64,000 bases of DNA from Candidatus Fermentithermobacillaceae bacterium (GCA_012842495.1 DUSS01000045.1:134634-198633); one strand, 5' to 3'. Shown: positions 51,187-60,755, numbered from the stretch's first letter. The notes: generated by a model not told the origin, from the letters alone. Made by a program: numbers and translations.

Positions 51187-51693
51187 ATGCTGGTGAGAAT
51201 ATTGGGTATCGACCCGGGTACCGACAGGACCGGCTACGGGATGATAGAGGTTTCCGGCCAGTCTCTCACATGTCTGGATTACGGATGCATCATGACAGAA
51301 AAGGGCATCTCCCTGCCTGAGAAGCTCCTTTGCATTTACCGGAGGGCGACAGATGTCGTCGCAAGATGGAGTCCTGAGATCATGGCCGTCGAGCAAGTGT
51401 TTTTCTCCCGCAATGCGAAGACGGCGTTCCAGGTAGGTCAAGCCAGAGGTGTTGTGCTTCTGGTGGCGGCCACCTTCGGGATGGAGCTGGATGAGCTGAG
51501 CCCCGTCGAGGTGAAATCCAGCGTGGTCGGTTACGGAAACGCTTCCAAGGAGCAGGTGAAGGCGATGACCCGGATGATCCTGGGTCTTGACCGCATGCCG
51601 GAACCGGACCATGCCGCTGACGCGCTTGCGTGCGCCATCGCTTCTTCGGTGAAGAGGACCTTTAAAGCTCACCTCGAAGGGGTTGAAGGCTGA
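51187..51693 (+). CDS. ruvC: Holliday junction resolvase RuvC
   Basis: The 168-residue nuclease has the RNase H-like catalytic acids in RILGIDPGTDRTGYG, VEQVFFSRN, LDELSPVEVKSSVVG and DHAADALACA. It cuts four-way junctions in complex with RuvAB. The start is ambiguous: ATG 51187 or GTG 51193 give the normal N-terminus but lack a good site. GTG 51154 has an AAGGAA too close to it. It precedes ruvA by 27 bases. Confidence 0.95.
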   Translation: MLVRILGIDPGTDRTGYGMIEVSGQSLTCLDYGCIMTEKGISLPEKLLCIYRRATDVVARWSPEIMAVEQVFFSRNAKTAFQVGQARGVVLLVAATFGMELDELSPVEVKSSVVGYGNASKEQVKAMTRMILGLDRMPEPDHAADALACAIASSVKRTFKAHLEGVEG

Positions 51694-51720
51694 GTCTAAA
51701 AGGGAAGAAGGCTGATCCGT

Positions 51721-52317
51721 TTGATATCCGAGCTTCGAGGGACGGTTCTTGCCAGCCGCGGATCAAAAATCGTCCTCGACGTGAACGGAGTCGGGTTCGA
51801 GGTTAACATGGGTCCCGACCGGGCCAGTGCCTACCGCCCGGGGCAGGAGGCCCACGTGTTCACCCGGCTCATTTTGCGCGAGGACGGGCTTTATCTTTAC
51901 GGTTTTGAAGCTGAGGAACAAAGGACGGTATTCGATCTCCTCCTCACCGTTCGGGGGATAGGCCCGAAGCAAGCTTCCAGCCTGGCAGCTTTTCTCGAAC
52001 CCTCCGACTTTTACAAGGCGGTGCTTTCCCAAGACGACGCGACACTCTCGAGGTGCCCGGGAGTGGGGAGGAAGACTGCTTCTCGCATCCTGATGGAACT
52101 CAGAGACAAAATCGGATTAGCTGCTGAGGGAAGATATGCCCCTAGAACGGGTCAACCGGGAGATCTGTGGGAAGATGCGCTGGAGGGTCTCGTAGCTTTG
52201 GGCTATACTCGAGAAGAGGTTCGTCCCGTTCTCGACGAGGTCAAGCGGGAGGGCATAGCTTCGGACCTGGAAGCGGTCCTGAGGGAGGCGCTGAAGAAGA
52301 TTGCCAGACGACGGTAG
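51721..52317 (+). CDS. ruvA: Holliday junction DNA helicase subunit RuvA
   Basis: The 198-residue protein starts with the OB-fold ([20 protein letters not shown]). Two helix-hairpin-helix motifs follow ([34 protein letters not shown]), and the C-terminal domain III that contacts RuvB ends it ([17 protein letters not shown]). TTG 51721 is the start. It overlaps ruvB by 17 bases. Confidence 0.97.
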   Translation: MISELRGTVLASRGSKIVLDVNGVGFEVNMGPDRASAYRPGQEAHVFTRLILREDGLYLYGFEAEEQRTVFDLLLTVRGIGPKQASSLAAFLEPSDFYKAVLSQDDATLSRCPGVGRKTASRILMELRDKIGLAAEGRYAPRTGQPGDLWEDALEGLVALGYTREEVRPVLDEVKREGIASDLEAVLREALKKIARRR

Positions 52318-53353
52318 GAGAACTCTCGAGGAAAGGATAACTTCAGCCCAAAAGCTCCCTGGGGACGAGGGTTTCGAGGAATCGCTCAGGCCCTCTTTTC
52401 TTACCGAATACATCGGACAGGCCCGGGCCAAGGAAAATCTAGGCGTTTACATCGAGGCAGCTCGAATGCGTAAAGAGCCTATGGACCACGTGCTTCTCTC
52501 AGGTCCCCCCGGTTTGGGAAAGACTACCCTGGCCCACGTTATCGCCAATGAACTCGGTGTGGGGATAAGGGTGACTTCGGGGCCCGCCATAGAGCGGGCG
52601 GGGGATCTCGTGGCCATTCTCACATCCCTCGAGGATAGGGACATACTGTTCATCGACGAGATCCACAGGCTGAACAGAACCTGCGAAGAAGCTCTGTATC
52701 CCGCGATGGAGGACTTTGTTTTCGACTGGGTTTCTGGGAAAGGACCCTCCGCCCGAACGTACAGGATAAAAATACCCAGGTTCACCCTGGTGGGCGCCAC
52801 CACCAGGCAGGGTCTTCTCACCTCGCCTTTGAGGGACAGATTCGGGATAAACCTGAGGCTTGAGTACTACAGTTGTGACGAATTACTACAGGTGGTGTTG
52901 CGTTCGTCCCGAATTTTGAGGATTCCGGTGGACGAAGAAGGCGCCCGTGAAATAGCTTCGAGGTCGCGCGGCACTCCCAGGGTGGCGAACCGGCTCCTGA
53001 GAAGGGTCAGAGATTACGCAGAAGTGAGAAAAGACGGCAAGATCACCAGGGAGGTAGCGGGAGAGGCCCTGGACTTACTGGAGATCGATGAGGCGGGCCT
53101 CGACAAGCTGGACCAGGAAATACTCCGAACCATAGCATACAAGTACGGAGGTGGCCCGGTGGGGCTGTCCACTCTCGCGGCTGCTCTTTCAGAAGATCCC
53201 GAGACTATCGAATACGTGTATGAACCATATCTCCTTCAGATAGGGTTCCTGGAGCGAACAGCTAGAGGGCGAGTGATTACGCCGCTCGGCTTAAAGCACT
53301 TGGGTTCGAGTCCGGCCCAACCCGCTCAGGGGAGGTTGTTCCCCCAGGCATGA
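52301..53353 (+). CDS. ruvB: Holliday junction branch migration ATPase RuvB
   Basis: The 350-residue AAA+ motor has [20 protein letters not shown], Walker [13 protein letters not shown], Walker [10 protein letters not shown], sensor-1 [11 protein letters not shown] and the winged-helix DNA-binding end ([17 protein letters not shown]). TTG 52301 lies within the end of ruvA, implying coupled translation. Its stop overlaps the queH start (ATGA). Confidence 0.98.
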   Translation: MPDDGRRTLEERITSAQKLPGDEGFEESLRPSFLTEYIGQARAKENLGVYIEAARMRKEPMDHVLLSGPPGLGKTTLAHVIANELGVGIRVTSGPAIERAGDLVAILTSLEDRDILFIDEIHRLNRTCEEALYPAMEDFVFDWVSGKGPSARTYRIKIPRFTLVGATTRQGLLTSPLRDRFGINLRLEYYSCDELLQVVLRSSRILRIPVDEEGAREIASRSRGTPRVANRLLRRVRDYAEVRKDGKITREVAGEALDLLEIDEAGLDKLDQEILRTIAYKYGGGPVGLSTLAAALSEDPETIEYVYEPYLLQIGFLERTARGRVITPLGLKHLGSSPAQPAQGRLFPQA

Positions 53354-53901
53354 GAGTACTTCTTCACACCTGTTGCGGACCATGCGCAATTTTCCCTGCG
53401 TCGCTGCTGGAAGCTGAGGGTTTCTCGGTGACTCTGTTTTTCTACAATCCAAATGTATTTCCCCTGGAGGAAAAGGTTAAGCGCCGGGATGCTCTGGCAT
53501 CGCTGGCGAAAGAAGAGGGTTGGACGGTTGTGTATGACGACGCGCCCTACGAGGCTTATGAATCGCGAGTCGCCATGCTCGAAAGGCCCCGGCGTTGCCA
53601 GGCGTGCTATTTGATGAGACTCGAGAAGACAGCTCGGGCGGCTTCCGACGGCAGATACGATGGGTTTTCCACCACGTTGCTGGTGAGCCCGTATCAAAGG
53701 CACGAAGATGTCCGCCGGATCGGGGAAGTCCTGGGGAACAGGTTCGGGGTCTCGTTTATATACAGGGATTTCCGGGTAGGTTACCGGCGAGGACGAAGCG
53801 CTGCCAGAGGAAAGCACATATACATGCAGAATTACTGTGGATGCGGGTGGAGCCTGGAAGAGCGCGTTATGACGGACGCGTCTTCCCGGACTTCTCTATG
53901 A
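53350..53901 (+). CDS. queH: Epoxyqueuosine reductase QueH (DUF208)
   Basis: The 183-residue protein carries the QueH cysteine set: [10 protein letters not shown] near the N-terminus, [15 protein letters not shown] in the middle, and the [11 protein letters not shown] ending. Together these bind Fe-S and iron. QueH catalyses the last step of queuosine formation, reducing epoxyqueuosine, and replaces QueG. Queuosine genes queA and tgt lie just downstream, which confirms the role. ATG 53350 overlaps the ruvB stop. Confidence 0.92.
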   Translation: MRVLLHTCCGPCAIFPASLLEAEGFSVTLFFYNPNVFPLEEKVKRRDALASLAKEEGWTVVYDDAPYEAYESRVAMLERPRRCQACYLMRLEKTARAASDGRYDGFSTTLLVSPYQRHEDVRRIGEVLGNRFGVSFIYRDFRVGYRRGRSAARGKHIYMQNYCGCGWSLEERVMTDASSRTSL

Positions 53902-53914
53902 GAGAGGGGTGCAC

Positions 53915-54142
53915 ATGCTGGGGTTTTCGGATTTCGGCCGGATTTTGATGGTGTTCGGGGTAATCCTGCTGGTGCTGGGTGCGTTTTTGACTTTCAGTGG
54001 CAGGTTCTTCTCCCTTGGTCGCCTGCCAGGAGACATCTTGATACGCCGGGGAAACTTCACATTCTATTTTCCCCTGGCCAGTTCGCTGCTTTTAAGCATA
54101 GTTCTGACTCTGGTGTTGTGGCTGGCGGCAAGGGGGAGGTAA
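53915..54142 (+). CDS. DUF2905 small membrane protein
   Basis: The 75-residue protein has two membrane helices (FGRILMVFGVILLVLGAFL and the C-terminal ASSLLLSIVLTLVLWLA) joined by the conserved GRLPGDILIRRGNFTFYFP loop that defines DUF2905. Function is unknown. It is regularly found between ruvB and queA in Firmicutes. ATG 53915 follows GAGAGAGGGG; an in-frame GTG at 53909 is possible. Confidence 0.9.
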   Translation: MLGFSDFGRILMVFGVILLVLGAFLTFSGRFFSLGRLPGDILIRRGNFTFYFPLASSLLLSIVLTLVLWLAARGR

Positions 54143-54151
54143 GGGCCTAAG

Positions 54152-55180
54152 GTGCGCGTAGACGAATTCGACTACGAGCTGCCCCCCGAACTCGTAGCTC
54201 AAGAGCCTCTGGAACGCCGGGATGAATCGCGTCTTCTGGTCCTGAACAGGGCTACCGGCGAGGTGAGGCACAGGGTATTCCGGGACGTGCTGGATTACTT
54301 GACTTCTCGAGATGCCCTGGTCGTCAACGAAACCAGGGTGATCCCGGCGAGGCTGTTCGGAAGGAGGTCTTCGGGCGGCAAGACCGAGGTACTTCTCCTG
54401 AAAGACTTGGAGGGCGACAGGTGGGAGTGTCTTGTTCGTCCCGGCCGGAAGGTGCGGACCGGTGACCGTATAGTAGTGGAGAAAAACGGCCGTCGAATGG
54501 AAGGAGAGGTCCTGGCCCGGACCTCCTACGGAGGAAGGATAATTAAATGGAGCTACCAGGGCAATTTCCAAGAAAACCTTGAAGCTCTGGGGACCGTTCC
54601 CTTGCCGCCGTACGTAAAAAGGCCCATTCAAGATCCCGAACGTTACCAGACTGTTTACGCCAGAATTCCGGGGTCCGCCGCTGCCCCCACTGCGGGTCTC
54701 CACTTCACTCCGGAACTCTTGAGCCAAATCGAGTCGAAGGGGGTCCACGTGGTGAAGATTCGTCTCGACGTGGGCTTGGGTACTTTCCGGCCGGTCAGAG
54801 AGACGGAAGTGGAAAAACACGCAATGCACGAAGAGTATTTTCAGATCAGCGAAGAAGCTGCGCGCACCATCAACCGGGTGAGGGAAAGCGGTGGGAAAGT
54901 CGTCGCCGTCGGCACGACGGTGGTGAGAGCTCTAGAGACGGCGGCTTCTCCAGATGGGAAAGTGAGACCGAAGGCGGAAGAAACTCGTCTTTATATTTAC
55001 CCCGGGTACGAATTCAAGGTGGTAGACCGCCTCATCACCAATTTTCATCTGCCTCGTTCAACCCTGCTCATGCTGGTCTGTGCTTTCGCAGGAAAGGAGC
55101 TCGTCCTGAAAGCTTACAGAGAAGCTGTTAAGGAGAGATACAGATTCTACTCCTTCGGTGATGCCATGCTGATCCTGTGA
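54152..55180 (+). CDS. queA: S-adenosylmethionine:tRNA ribosyltransferase-isomerase QueA
   Basis: At 342 residues it is full length. Motifs are FDYELPPELVAQEPLERRD, VNETRVIPARLFG, the catalytic-region RIPGSAAAPTAGLHFT and VDRLITNFHLPRSTLLMLV. It transfers and isomerises the ribose of SAM onto 7-aminomethyl-deazaguanine in tRNA to give epoxyqueuosine. GTG 54152 lies nine bases after the DUF2905 gene. Confidence 0.97.
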   Translation: MRVDEFDYELPPELVAQEPLERRDESRLLVLNRATGEVRHRVFRDVLDYLTSRDALVVNETRVIPARLFGRRSSGGKTEVLLLKDLEGDRWECLVRPGRKVRTGDRIVVEKNGRRMEGEVLARTSYGGRIIKWSYQGNFQENLEALGTVPLPPYVKRPIQDPERYQTVYARIPGSAAAPTAGLHFTPELLSQIESKGVHVVKIRLDVGLGTFRPVRETEVEKHAMHEEYFQISEEAARTINRVRESGGKVVAVGTTVVRALETAASPDGKVRPKAEETRLYIYPGYEFKVVDRLITNFHLPRSTLLMLVCAFAGKELVLKAYREAVKERYRFYSFGDAMLIL

Positions 55181-55194
55181 GGACGGGTTCTGAA

Positions 55195-56331
55195 ATGGGT
55201 AAATTTCGATTTACCATCGAGACTAAAAGAGGTCCGGCCAGAACCGGGCGGCTTGATACCCCGCACGGGCAGATTGAGACCCCGGTTTTCATGCCGGTCG
55301 GGACCAAGGCAACCGTGAAGTCCCTCACCCCGGACCAGGTTTGGGAGACGGGCGTCAGGATCTTGCTGTCCAATGCCTATCATCTTCATTTGAGACCCGG
55401 GCCGGAGGTGATCGAAGCTCTAGGCGGACTTCACTCGTTCATGGGGTGGCCTGGGGCTATTCTTACCGATAGCGGCGGCTTTCAAATCATAAGCCTTGGA
55501 GGCCTTATTCGCATAGAGGACGAGGCGGTGCGGTTCAGGTCTCACATAGACGGAAGCCTCGTCATATTCACACCGGAGCAAAGCGTGAGAACCCAGGTGG
55601 CGCTAGGGGCGGACATCATTATGTGTCTGGACCAACCGGTCCAATATCCGGCCACCAGGGAACAGGCGGCGGACGCGGCCCGCCGGACGGTACTGTGGGC
55701 TAGGCGCTCGAGGGAAATCGCGGTCCCCGACCACCAGGCCCTCTTCGGAATAGTGCAGGGATCGGTGTATACCGATTTGAGGGAGTGGTGCGCCCGAGAG
55801 CTTTGCCGGCTGGACTTCCCCGGCTATGCCCTGGGGGGGCTCTCCGTAGGGGAGCCGGCCGAAGAGTTTTACCGGGTCATGAGGGAGACCGCTGCGATGC
55901 TTCCGGAGGACCGCCCGAGATATCTCATGGGGGTAGGCCATCCCCTCGACCTCGTAGAAGGTGCCGCAGCCGGGATAGACATGTTCGACTGCGTACTCCC
56001 GACGAGAAACGCAAGGCACGGCAGGGCGTACACTTTTGCCGGGTCCTTAAACCTCAAAAACGCCGTCCACCGAAACGACTCGTCGCCGCTGGAGGAAGGT
56101 TGTCCATGTTATACGTGCTCTAAATTCAGCCGGGGGTACATCCGGCACCTTTTGCAAGAAGATGAGGCGCTCGGTAGGACCCTTTTGACCATCCACAATC
56201 TCCGCTTCTTTTTTCGTTTAATGGAAAAGATCAGAAATGGAATACGGTCAGGTTGTATGGAATCTGTGAAAGAAGATATACGCCGGGTTTACCCGAGAAA
56301 AGGGTACGGAGAGGCTGTGTCGAAGGATTAG
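55195..56331 (+). CDS. tgt: tRNA-guanine transglycosylase
   Basis: The 378-residue TIM-barrel enzyme has the catalytic regions LTDSGGFQIISLGGL and GIDMFDCVLPTRNARHG. The zinc site is CPCYTCSKFSRGYIRHL plus a later His. It exchanges G34 for preQ1 in tRNAs with GUN anticodons; the cluster at 14.1 kb includes such a tRNA (Asp GTC). ATG 55195 gives the usual N-terminus; GTG 55177 overlaps the queA stop. Confidence 0.97.
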   Translation: MGKFRFTIETKRGPARTGRLDTPHGQIETPVFMPVGTKATVKSLTPDQVWETGVRILLSNAYHLHLRPGPEVIEALGGLHSFMGWPGAILTDSGGFQIISLGGLIRIEDEAVRFRSHIDGSLVIFTPEQSVRTQVALGADIIMCLDQPVQYPATREQAADAARRTVLWARRSREIAVPDHQALFGIVQGSVYTDLREWCARELCRLDFPGYALGGLSVGEPAEEFYRVMRETAAMLPEDRPRYLMGVGHPLDLVEGAAAGIDMFDCVLPTRNARHGRAYTFAGSLNLKNAVHRNDSSPLEEGCPCYTCSKFSRGYIRHLLQEDEALGRTLLTIHNLRFFFRLMEKIRNGIRSGCMESVKEDIRRVYPRKGYGEAVSKD

Positions 56332-56375
56332 AGGGTATACCGGCAAGACACTCATGTCTTAAGGAGGGAAAAACC

Positions 56376-56654
56376 GTGGCGGAAACAACAACCGGTTCCT
56401 CGTATTTCCTCTTCATCTGGATTGGGCTTCTCTTGGTCATGATGTACTTCTTGTCGATCCGTCCACAGCAGCAGGAGCAACGCAGGCGGGCCGAGATGCT
56501 GAGGAACCTCAACCCCGGTGACAAGATCGTGAGCGAAGGCGGCCTCGTGGGAGTGATCACGAAGGTTGAGGACAATGTGGTAAAAGTCCGGGTCGCGGAG
56601 AAGACCGAAGTGGAGATCTGGAAGACCAGGGTAGCTCGGGTGCTTAAAGAATAG
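56376..56654 (+). CDS. yajC: Preprotein translocase accessory subunit YajC
   Basis: The 92-residue protein has one membrane helix (YFLFIWIGLLLVMMYFLSI) followed by the YajC signature RPQQQEQRRRAEML and GDKIVSEGGLVGVITKVED. It associates with SecDF. GTG 56376 follows AAGGAGGG. The queA-tgt-yajC order is standard; secD/secF do not follow here. Confidence 0.95.
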   Translation: MAETTTGSSYFLFIWIGLLLVMMYFLSIRPQQQEQRRRAEMLRNLNPGDKIVSEGGLVGVITKVEDNVVKVRVAEKTEVEIWKTRVARVLKE

Positions 56655-56721
56655 GGGGTACTGAGAGAGCAGTAATTCGAGGTTCCATGGGTGGTTCTAA
56701 ATTGGACTCGGAAGATGATCC

Positions 56722-56752
56722 AATCCGGGCGGACAACCGCCCGGATTTCGTT
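56722..56752 (+). terminator. Terminator after yajC
   Basis: AATCCGGGCGG (56722-56732), loop ACAA and CCGCCCGGATT (56737-56747) form a perfect 11-bp stem followed by TCGTTTA. It closes the yebC-to-yajC gene run. Confidence 0.75.
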
Positions 56753-56859
56753 TACGTGTAGGAACTATATGAACCAAGTAAGCGCATAACACCGGGAATT
56801 TATCGGCGATCGAATTGGACCAAAAGAGGAATTCAATTAGCCTCAAAGAATAGATCCAT

Positions 56860-56868
56860 TGCTATAAT
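56860..56868 (+). promoter_or_regulatory. Extended -10 promoter of the gntR-kor operon
   Basis: TGCTATAAT (56860-56868) is a perfect -10 with TGn extension in an A/T-rich stretch. Transcription would start near 56875. This excludes the upstream TTG at 56873 as translation start and supports TTG 56909. Confidence 0.6.
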
Positions 56869-56908
56869 TGGATTGGCCTTTAGGGGACGGGAAGGAGGCG
56901 AAAGGTCG

Positions 56909-57952
56909 TTGCGGAACCCTGCGATCGATTTGCCGCTGGAAATCGAACGTCGGGGAGGCCCTCCCATATACATTCAGGTTAAGCGAGGGCTGGAGAAGCT
57001 CGTGGCCAGTGGCCAGTTAAGAAAGGGGCAGCGTTTACCCACCGAACGGGCCCTTGCTCAAAAGCTCGGTGTGAGCCGAAACACGGTGAGTTTGGCATAC
57101 CGCCAGCTGGAAGCGGAAGGACTCATCACTTCCAGGCAGGGGAAGGGGACTTTCGTCACGGAAGCCGACGATATAGTCCGCATCGAGAACAGGCGGGAAA
57201 GGCTCAAGCGAATCATCGACTCTTCTATAGAAGAAGCCATTTCCCTCGGCATCAGCTTGGACGAGTACCTGGAAATGGCCGCTAAGAGGGCTGGCGAGAA
57301 GAAGGAGATCCTGGCCCGCCTCCGGGTAGTTTTTATCGAATGCAACCGGGAACAGCTCGACTATTTTTCCAAAGAGCTTCAACTGGACACCGGTGTGAGC
57401 GTGGTACCGCTCATGATAGACGACCTGCGCGCGGGCGGTGAACGAGTGACGGAGATCATCGCCGGCGCGGACCTCATAGTCACCACGTTCTTTCACCTGG
57501 ATGAGGTGAAGTCGCTTCTGTCATCCAGAAGCGAAGATATCGTGGGAATCGCCCTGGATCCCGTCCTCGAGAGCATCGTGAGGATAGCGAGACTCCCGAA
57601 AGGAGCCAGAGTCGCCCTGGTTTGCATTTCGGAAGCTTTTGGCGAGCGAGTCCTCAAGTCCGTAGAAAACGCCGGAATCGATGGGCTTGACATAACCCTG
57701 GTTACTTCCAGAGATCCCGACGAGGTGCGAGCCTCCCTGCGCGGTAAAAGGGCGTGCATCGTTTCACCGGGGAGATTGAAAGAGGTCCAGGCTCTGGCAG
57801 GAAGGGGAACCGAGGTCATCGAGTTCATCTACAAACCCGACGCCGGTTCGGTAAACTTCCTTCGATCATTGGTCCTGGAAAGAAAAAACAGAAATAGGAC
57901 GGGGGTGGGGATGGTTGGAAGGAAAAACACGTCTCTGGGACGTGAAGATTAA
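56909..57952 (+). CDS. GntR-family transcriptional regulator
   Basis: The 347-residue protein has an N-terminal GntR winged helix (IYIQVKRGLEKLVASGQLRKGQRLPTERALAQKLGVSRNTVS in sequence order, about residues 20-85). The ligand-binding half (about 140-330) is unlike the usual FadR, HutC or MocR domains. It instead looks like an alternating alpha/beta periplasmic-binding-type fold (LRVVFIECNREQLDYF, GADLIVTTFFHLDEV, ARVALVCISEAFGERVL). TTG 56909 follows GGAGG by ten bases. Its end overlaps korD by 38 bases, so it is probably the operon's own regulator, sensing an acyl or oxoacid metabolite (inferred). Confidence 0.85.
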   Translation: MRNPAIDLPLEIERRGGPPIYIQVKRGLEKLVASGQLRKGQRLPTERALAQKLGVSRNTVSLAYRQLEAEGLITSRQGKGTFVTEADDIVRIENRRERLKRIIDSSIEEAISLGISLDEYLEMAAKRAGEKKEILARLRVVFIECNREQLDYFSKELQLDTGVSVVPLMIDDLRAGGERVTEIIAGADLIVTTFFHLDEVKSLLSSRSEDIVGIALDPVLESIVRIARLPKGARVALVCISEAFGERVLKSVENAGIDGLDITLVTSRDPDEVRASLRGKRACIVSPGRLKEVQALAGRGTEVIEFIYKPDAGSVNFLRSLVLERKNRNRTGVGMVGRKNTSLGRED

Positions 57953-58124
57953 CTCGAAGTGGTGCAAGCGATGCGGTCTTTGTGTCGCATTTTGTCCCAG
58001 GGGAGTCTTGAAACTCGACGACGAGGGGAGACCAGTCGTAGTGGACATCGCGCATTGTACCGGCTGTCTTTTATGCGAGATGCACTGCCCCGACTTCGCG
58101 ATCGCTGTGAAAAGGAGTGAGTAA
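57915..58124 (+). CDS. korD: 2-oxoacid:ferredoxin oxidoreductase delta (ferredoxin) subunit
   Basis: The 69-residue 2[4Fe-4S] ferredoxin has the two cluster motifs CKRCGLCVAFCPRG and CTGCLLCEMHCPDF. Fused-free ferredoxin subunits of this size are the delta chain of four-subunit KOR/VOR enzymes, passing electrons from the TPP site to soluble ferredoxin. TTG 57915 lies inside the gntR 3' end; the resulting RLWDVKINSKWC start is typical of the family. Confidence 0.88.
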   Translation: MEGKTRLWDVKINSKWCKRCGLCVAFCPRGVLKLDDEGRPVVVDIAHCTGCLLCEMHCPDFAIAVKRSE

Positions 58125-58125
58125 G

Positions 58126-59271
58126 GTGGCGGAGTCAAGATCCAGGCTCTATCAGGGGAATGAGGCATGCGTGGAAGGGGCGATAGCTGCCGGCATGAGG
58201 TTTTTCGCCGGGTATCCGATCACGCCGTCTACCGAGATCGCTGAACTGTGCTCGGTTCGTCTTCCCCAGGTAGGGGGCACCTTTATACAAATGGAAGATG
58301 AGATCGCCAGCATGGCCGCGGTATGCGGTGCTTCCCTGGCCGGCCTCAAAGCGATGACAGCCACGTCCGGACCGGGATTCTCTTTGAAGCAGGAGAACAT
58401 CGGTTTTGCGGCGGAAGCGGAAATCCCGTGCGTGATCGTAAACGTCCAGAGGGTAGGTCCTTCCACGGGAATGCCTACCTCACCGGCTCAAGGCGATTTA
58501 ATGCAAGCCCGGTGGGGAAGGCACGGGGATCAAGAAATCGTAGCTTTAAGCCCGGCGTACGTAGAAGAAGTCTATTCTCTCACGGTGGAAGCTTTCAATA
58601 TTTCCGAGGAGCTGAGGACACCGGTAATTCTCCTCATGGATGAAGTCGTCGGTCATCTCAGGGAAAAGGTGACTTTACCGAAGCCAGGCGACCTGGTTAT
58701 CAAGGATAGGAAGAAGCCGGCACCCGGTTCGCGGTATCTACCTTACGCTCCGGGCGAAGGTGAAGACGGGGACATTCCGCCGCTGGGAGTGTTCGGAGAT
58801 GGCTTCAGATTTCACGTGACAGGACTCACCCACGGGCCGGAGGGTTTTCCCACGAACAGCCCGAACGTCGGTGAACCCCAGATCAAGCGGATAAACTCGA
58901 AAATATCTTCGCGAAGGGAAAAACTTTGTAAAGCTGAAGAGCTTTTCACCGAAGAAGCGGATGTACTCGTGGTGTCCTTCGGTTGTTCGGCCAGATCCGC
59001 GAAGAAAGCCGTGAAAGACCTGAGAGCTATGGGGGTCAAAGTCGGGCTTCTGCGCCTCATCACAGTGTGGCCTTTCCCCGAGCATCTCATCCAAAGAATA
59101 GCAGCGCGACAGCTTAAAGCGGTCGTAGTTCCCGAGATGAACCTCGGGCAACTAGCCCGGGAAGTGAGAAGATGTCTCGACGGCAGAGCTCCCGTTATCG
59201 GTGTGAACCGGGTGGCCGGAAAACTCATAGAACCCGCCGATATCATCCGCGCGGTTCAGGAGGTGAGGTAA
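58126..59271 (+). CDS. korA: 2-oxoacid:ferredoxin oxidoreductase alpha subunit
   Basis: The 381-residue subunit has the pyrimidine-binding domain (FFAGYPITPSTEIAELC, QMEDEIASMAAVCGASLAG, TATSGPGFSLKQENIG) and the C-terminal domain II. With KorB it oxidatively decarboxylates a 2-oxoacid, probably 2-oxoglutarate, to the CoA ester. Branched-chain oxoacids cannot be excluded. GTG 58126 lies eight bases after GGAG and follows korD by one base. Confidence 0.93.
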   Translation: MAESRSRLYQGNEACVEGAIAAGMRFFAGYPITPSTEIAELCSVRLPQVGGTFIQMEDEIASMAAVCGASLAGLKAMTATSGPGFSLKQENIGFAAEAEIPCVIVNVQRVGPSTGMPTSPAQGDLMQARWGRHGDQEIVALSPAYVEEVYSLTVEAFNISEELRTPVILLMDEVVGHLREKVTLPKPGDLVIKDRKKPAPGSRYLPYAPGEGEDGDIPPLGVFGDGFRFHVTGLTHGPEGFPTNSPNVGEPQIKRINSKISSRREKLCKAEELFTEEADVLVVSFGCSARSAKKAVKDLRAMGVKVGLLRLITVWPFPEHLIQRIAARQLKAVVVPEMNLGQLAREVRRCLDGRAPVIGVNRVAGKLIEPADIIRAVQEVR

Positions 59272-59272
59272 C

Positions 59273-60100
59273 GTGGGTTCGGATCTAACCAGGTACCTCA
59301 GGGTGGAAAAGCTTCCTCACATCTGGTGCGCGGGGTGCGGGCACGGGATCGTCACCCAGGCGATAGTGAGAGCAATCGACGAACTCGGGCTCGACCCGGT
59401 TAAAGTGACGATCGTGTCGGGTATCGGCTGCTCGTCGCGAGCCCCGGGTTACATGAACTTCGATACCCTGCATACGACCCATGGACGGGCTATAGCCTTC
59501 GCGACCGGGGTGAAGCTAGCTCGTCCCGAACTTAAGGTCATCGTGATTACCGGGGACGGGGATGCAGCTGCCATTGGAGGTAATCACCTGATCCACGCTG
59601 CCAGAAGAAACATCGACTTGACCGTCATTTGCTATAACAACACCGTTTACGGAATGACTTCAGGCCAGTACTCTCCGGTTACCCCGCTAGGGAGCTTTGC
59701 TTCAACTGCACCTTACGGGATGGTCGAGCGTCCTTTCGATCTATGCGAGCTCGTGATGGGCGCAGGGGGTACCTTCGTAGCCCGCAGCACTACTTACCAC
59801 GCTCGCCATCTCACCAATGTCATAAAGCAAGCGATTCAGCACAAAGGGTTTTCCTTCGTAGACGCGTTCTCGCAGTGTCCCACGTACTTCGGCCGGAGAA
59901 ACAACATGCGGGACGCCCTCGCGATGCTCAACTGGTACAAGGAAAACGCCGTGTCCCGAGATGATTGGGCGAAAATCCCCCCGACCCAAAGGGGCTCGAA
60001 GTTTCCCATAGGGGTGTTCAAAGACGAAGAAGCCCCTGAGTACTGCGAAAGTTACCGGAAAGTTATCGAGAAAGCGATGAAAGAGGGGGACGCGAAGTGA
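59273..60100 (+). CDS. korB: 2-oxoacid:ferredoxin oxidoreductase beta subunit
   Basis: The 275-residue TPP-binding subunit has WCAGCGHGIVTQA, SGIGCSSRAPGYMNFDTLH and the TPP motif ITGDGDAAAIGGNH...NNTVYGMTSGQ. It binds TPP/Mg2+ at the interface with KorA. No additional Fe-S cysteines beyond the family pattern are visible. GTG 59273 starts one base after korA; the stop overlaps korC. Confidence 0.94.
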   Translation: MGSDLTRYLRVEKLPHIWCAGCGHGIVTQAIVRAIDELGLDPVKVTIVSGIGCSSRAPGYMNFDTLHTTHGRAIAFATGVKLARPELKVIVITGDGDAAAIGGNHLIHAARRNIDLTVICYNNTVYGMTSGQYSPVTPLGSFASTAPYGMVERPFDLCELVMGAGGTFVARSTTYHARHLTNVIKQAIQHKGFSFVDAFSQCPTYFGRRNNMRDALAMLNWYKENAVSRDDWAKIPPTQRGSKFPIGVFKDEEAPEYCESYRKVIEKAMKEGDAK

Positions 60101-60699
60101 GGAAGGAATTCAGGCTGGCCGGTGCGGGAGGCCAAGGTCTCATCAGCGCGTCTATAATCCTTGCGGAGGCCATCGCTTCCCGGACCGACCTGCACGTCGC
60201 TCAAACTCAGTCCTACGGTCCTGAGTCGCGAGGTGGATCCTCCCGGGGTGACGTGATAATATCCGATTCTCAGGTAGACTATCCCGAGGTTACAAAGCCC
60301 CAGTACCTTCTGGTGATGACTCAGGAAGCCTGCTCGACGTACGCGAAAGGCCTCGCTCCCGGAGGCGTGCTGATCGCCGATTCCACCTACGTAAAGGAAA
60401 TTCCCCCCGTGGATGGAACGGTCAAGTCTTACCCCATCAGTGAACGGGCCAGAGAGATGGGCAGGGAAATAGTGGCCAATATGATTGGTCTGGGTATCCT
60501 CGCCGGTTTCACCGGCGTGGTTTCTCCTGAGGTCCTCGAGGAAGCCGTGATGGAAAGGCTGCCCAAGAGCACATGGGATCTCAACAGGAAAGCTCTTCGT
60601 CACGGTTTCGAAGTAGGAATGCAAATGGCTGGCCGGGGGGAGGTGGTGACTGAAAGGGCACGAGCCCAAAGGCCTGGTTTGGGCGAGTTAGAGAAGTAG
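60097..60699 (+). CDS. korC: 2-oxoacid:ferredoxin oxidoreductase gamma subunit
   Basis: The 200-residue CoA-interacting subunit starts REFRLAGAGGQGLISASIIL and has QTQSYGPESRGGSSRGDVI and a central MTQEACSTYAKGLAPGGVL. It completes the DABC set. GTG 60097 overlaps korB by four bases, which implies coupled translation and equal stoichiometry. Confidence 0.94.
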   Translation: MRKEFRLAGAGGQGLISASIILAEAIASRTDLHVAQTQSYGPESRGGSSRGDVIISDSQVDYPEVTKPQYLLVMTQEACSTYAKGLAPGGVLIADSTYVKEIPPVDGTVKSYPISERAREMGREIVANMIGLGILAGFTGVVSPEVLEEAVMERLPKSTWDLNRKALRHGFEVGMQMAGRGEVVTERARAQRPGLGELEK

Positions 60700-60755
60700 A
60701 TCGCGTTTTCAAGAAGGCAGTGATTGTGAGCAGTTATGGGGGAGGTTTCTAAAGA

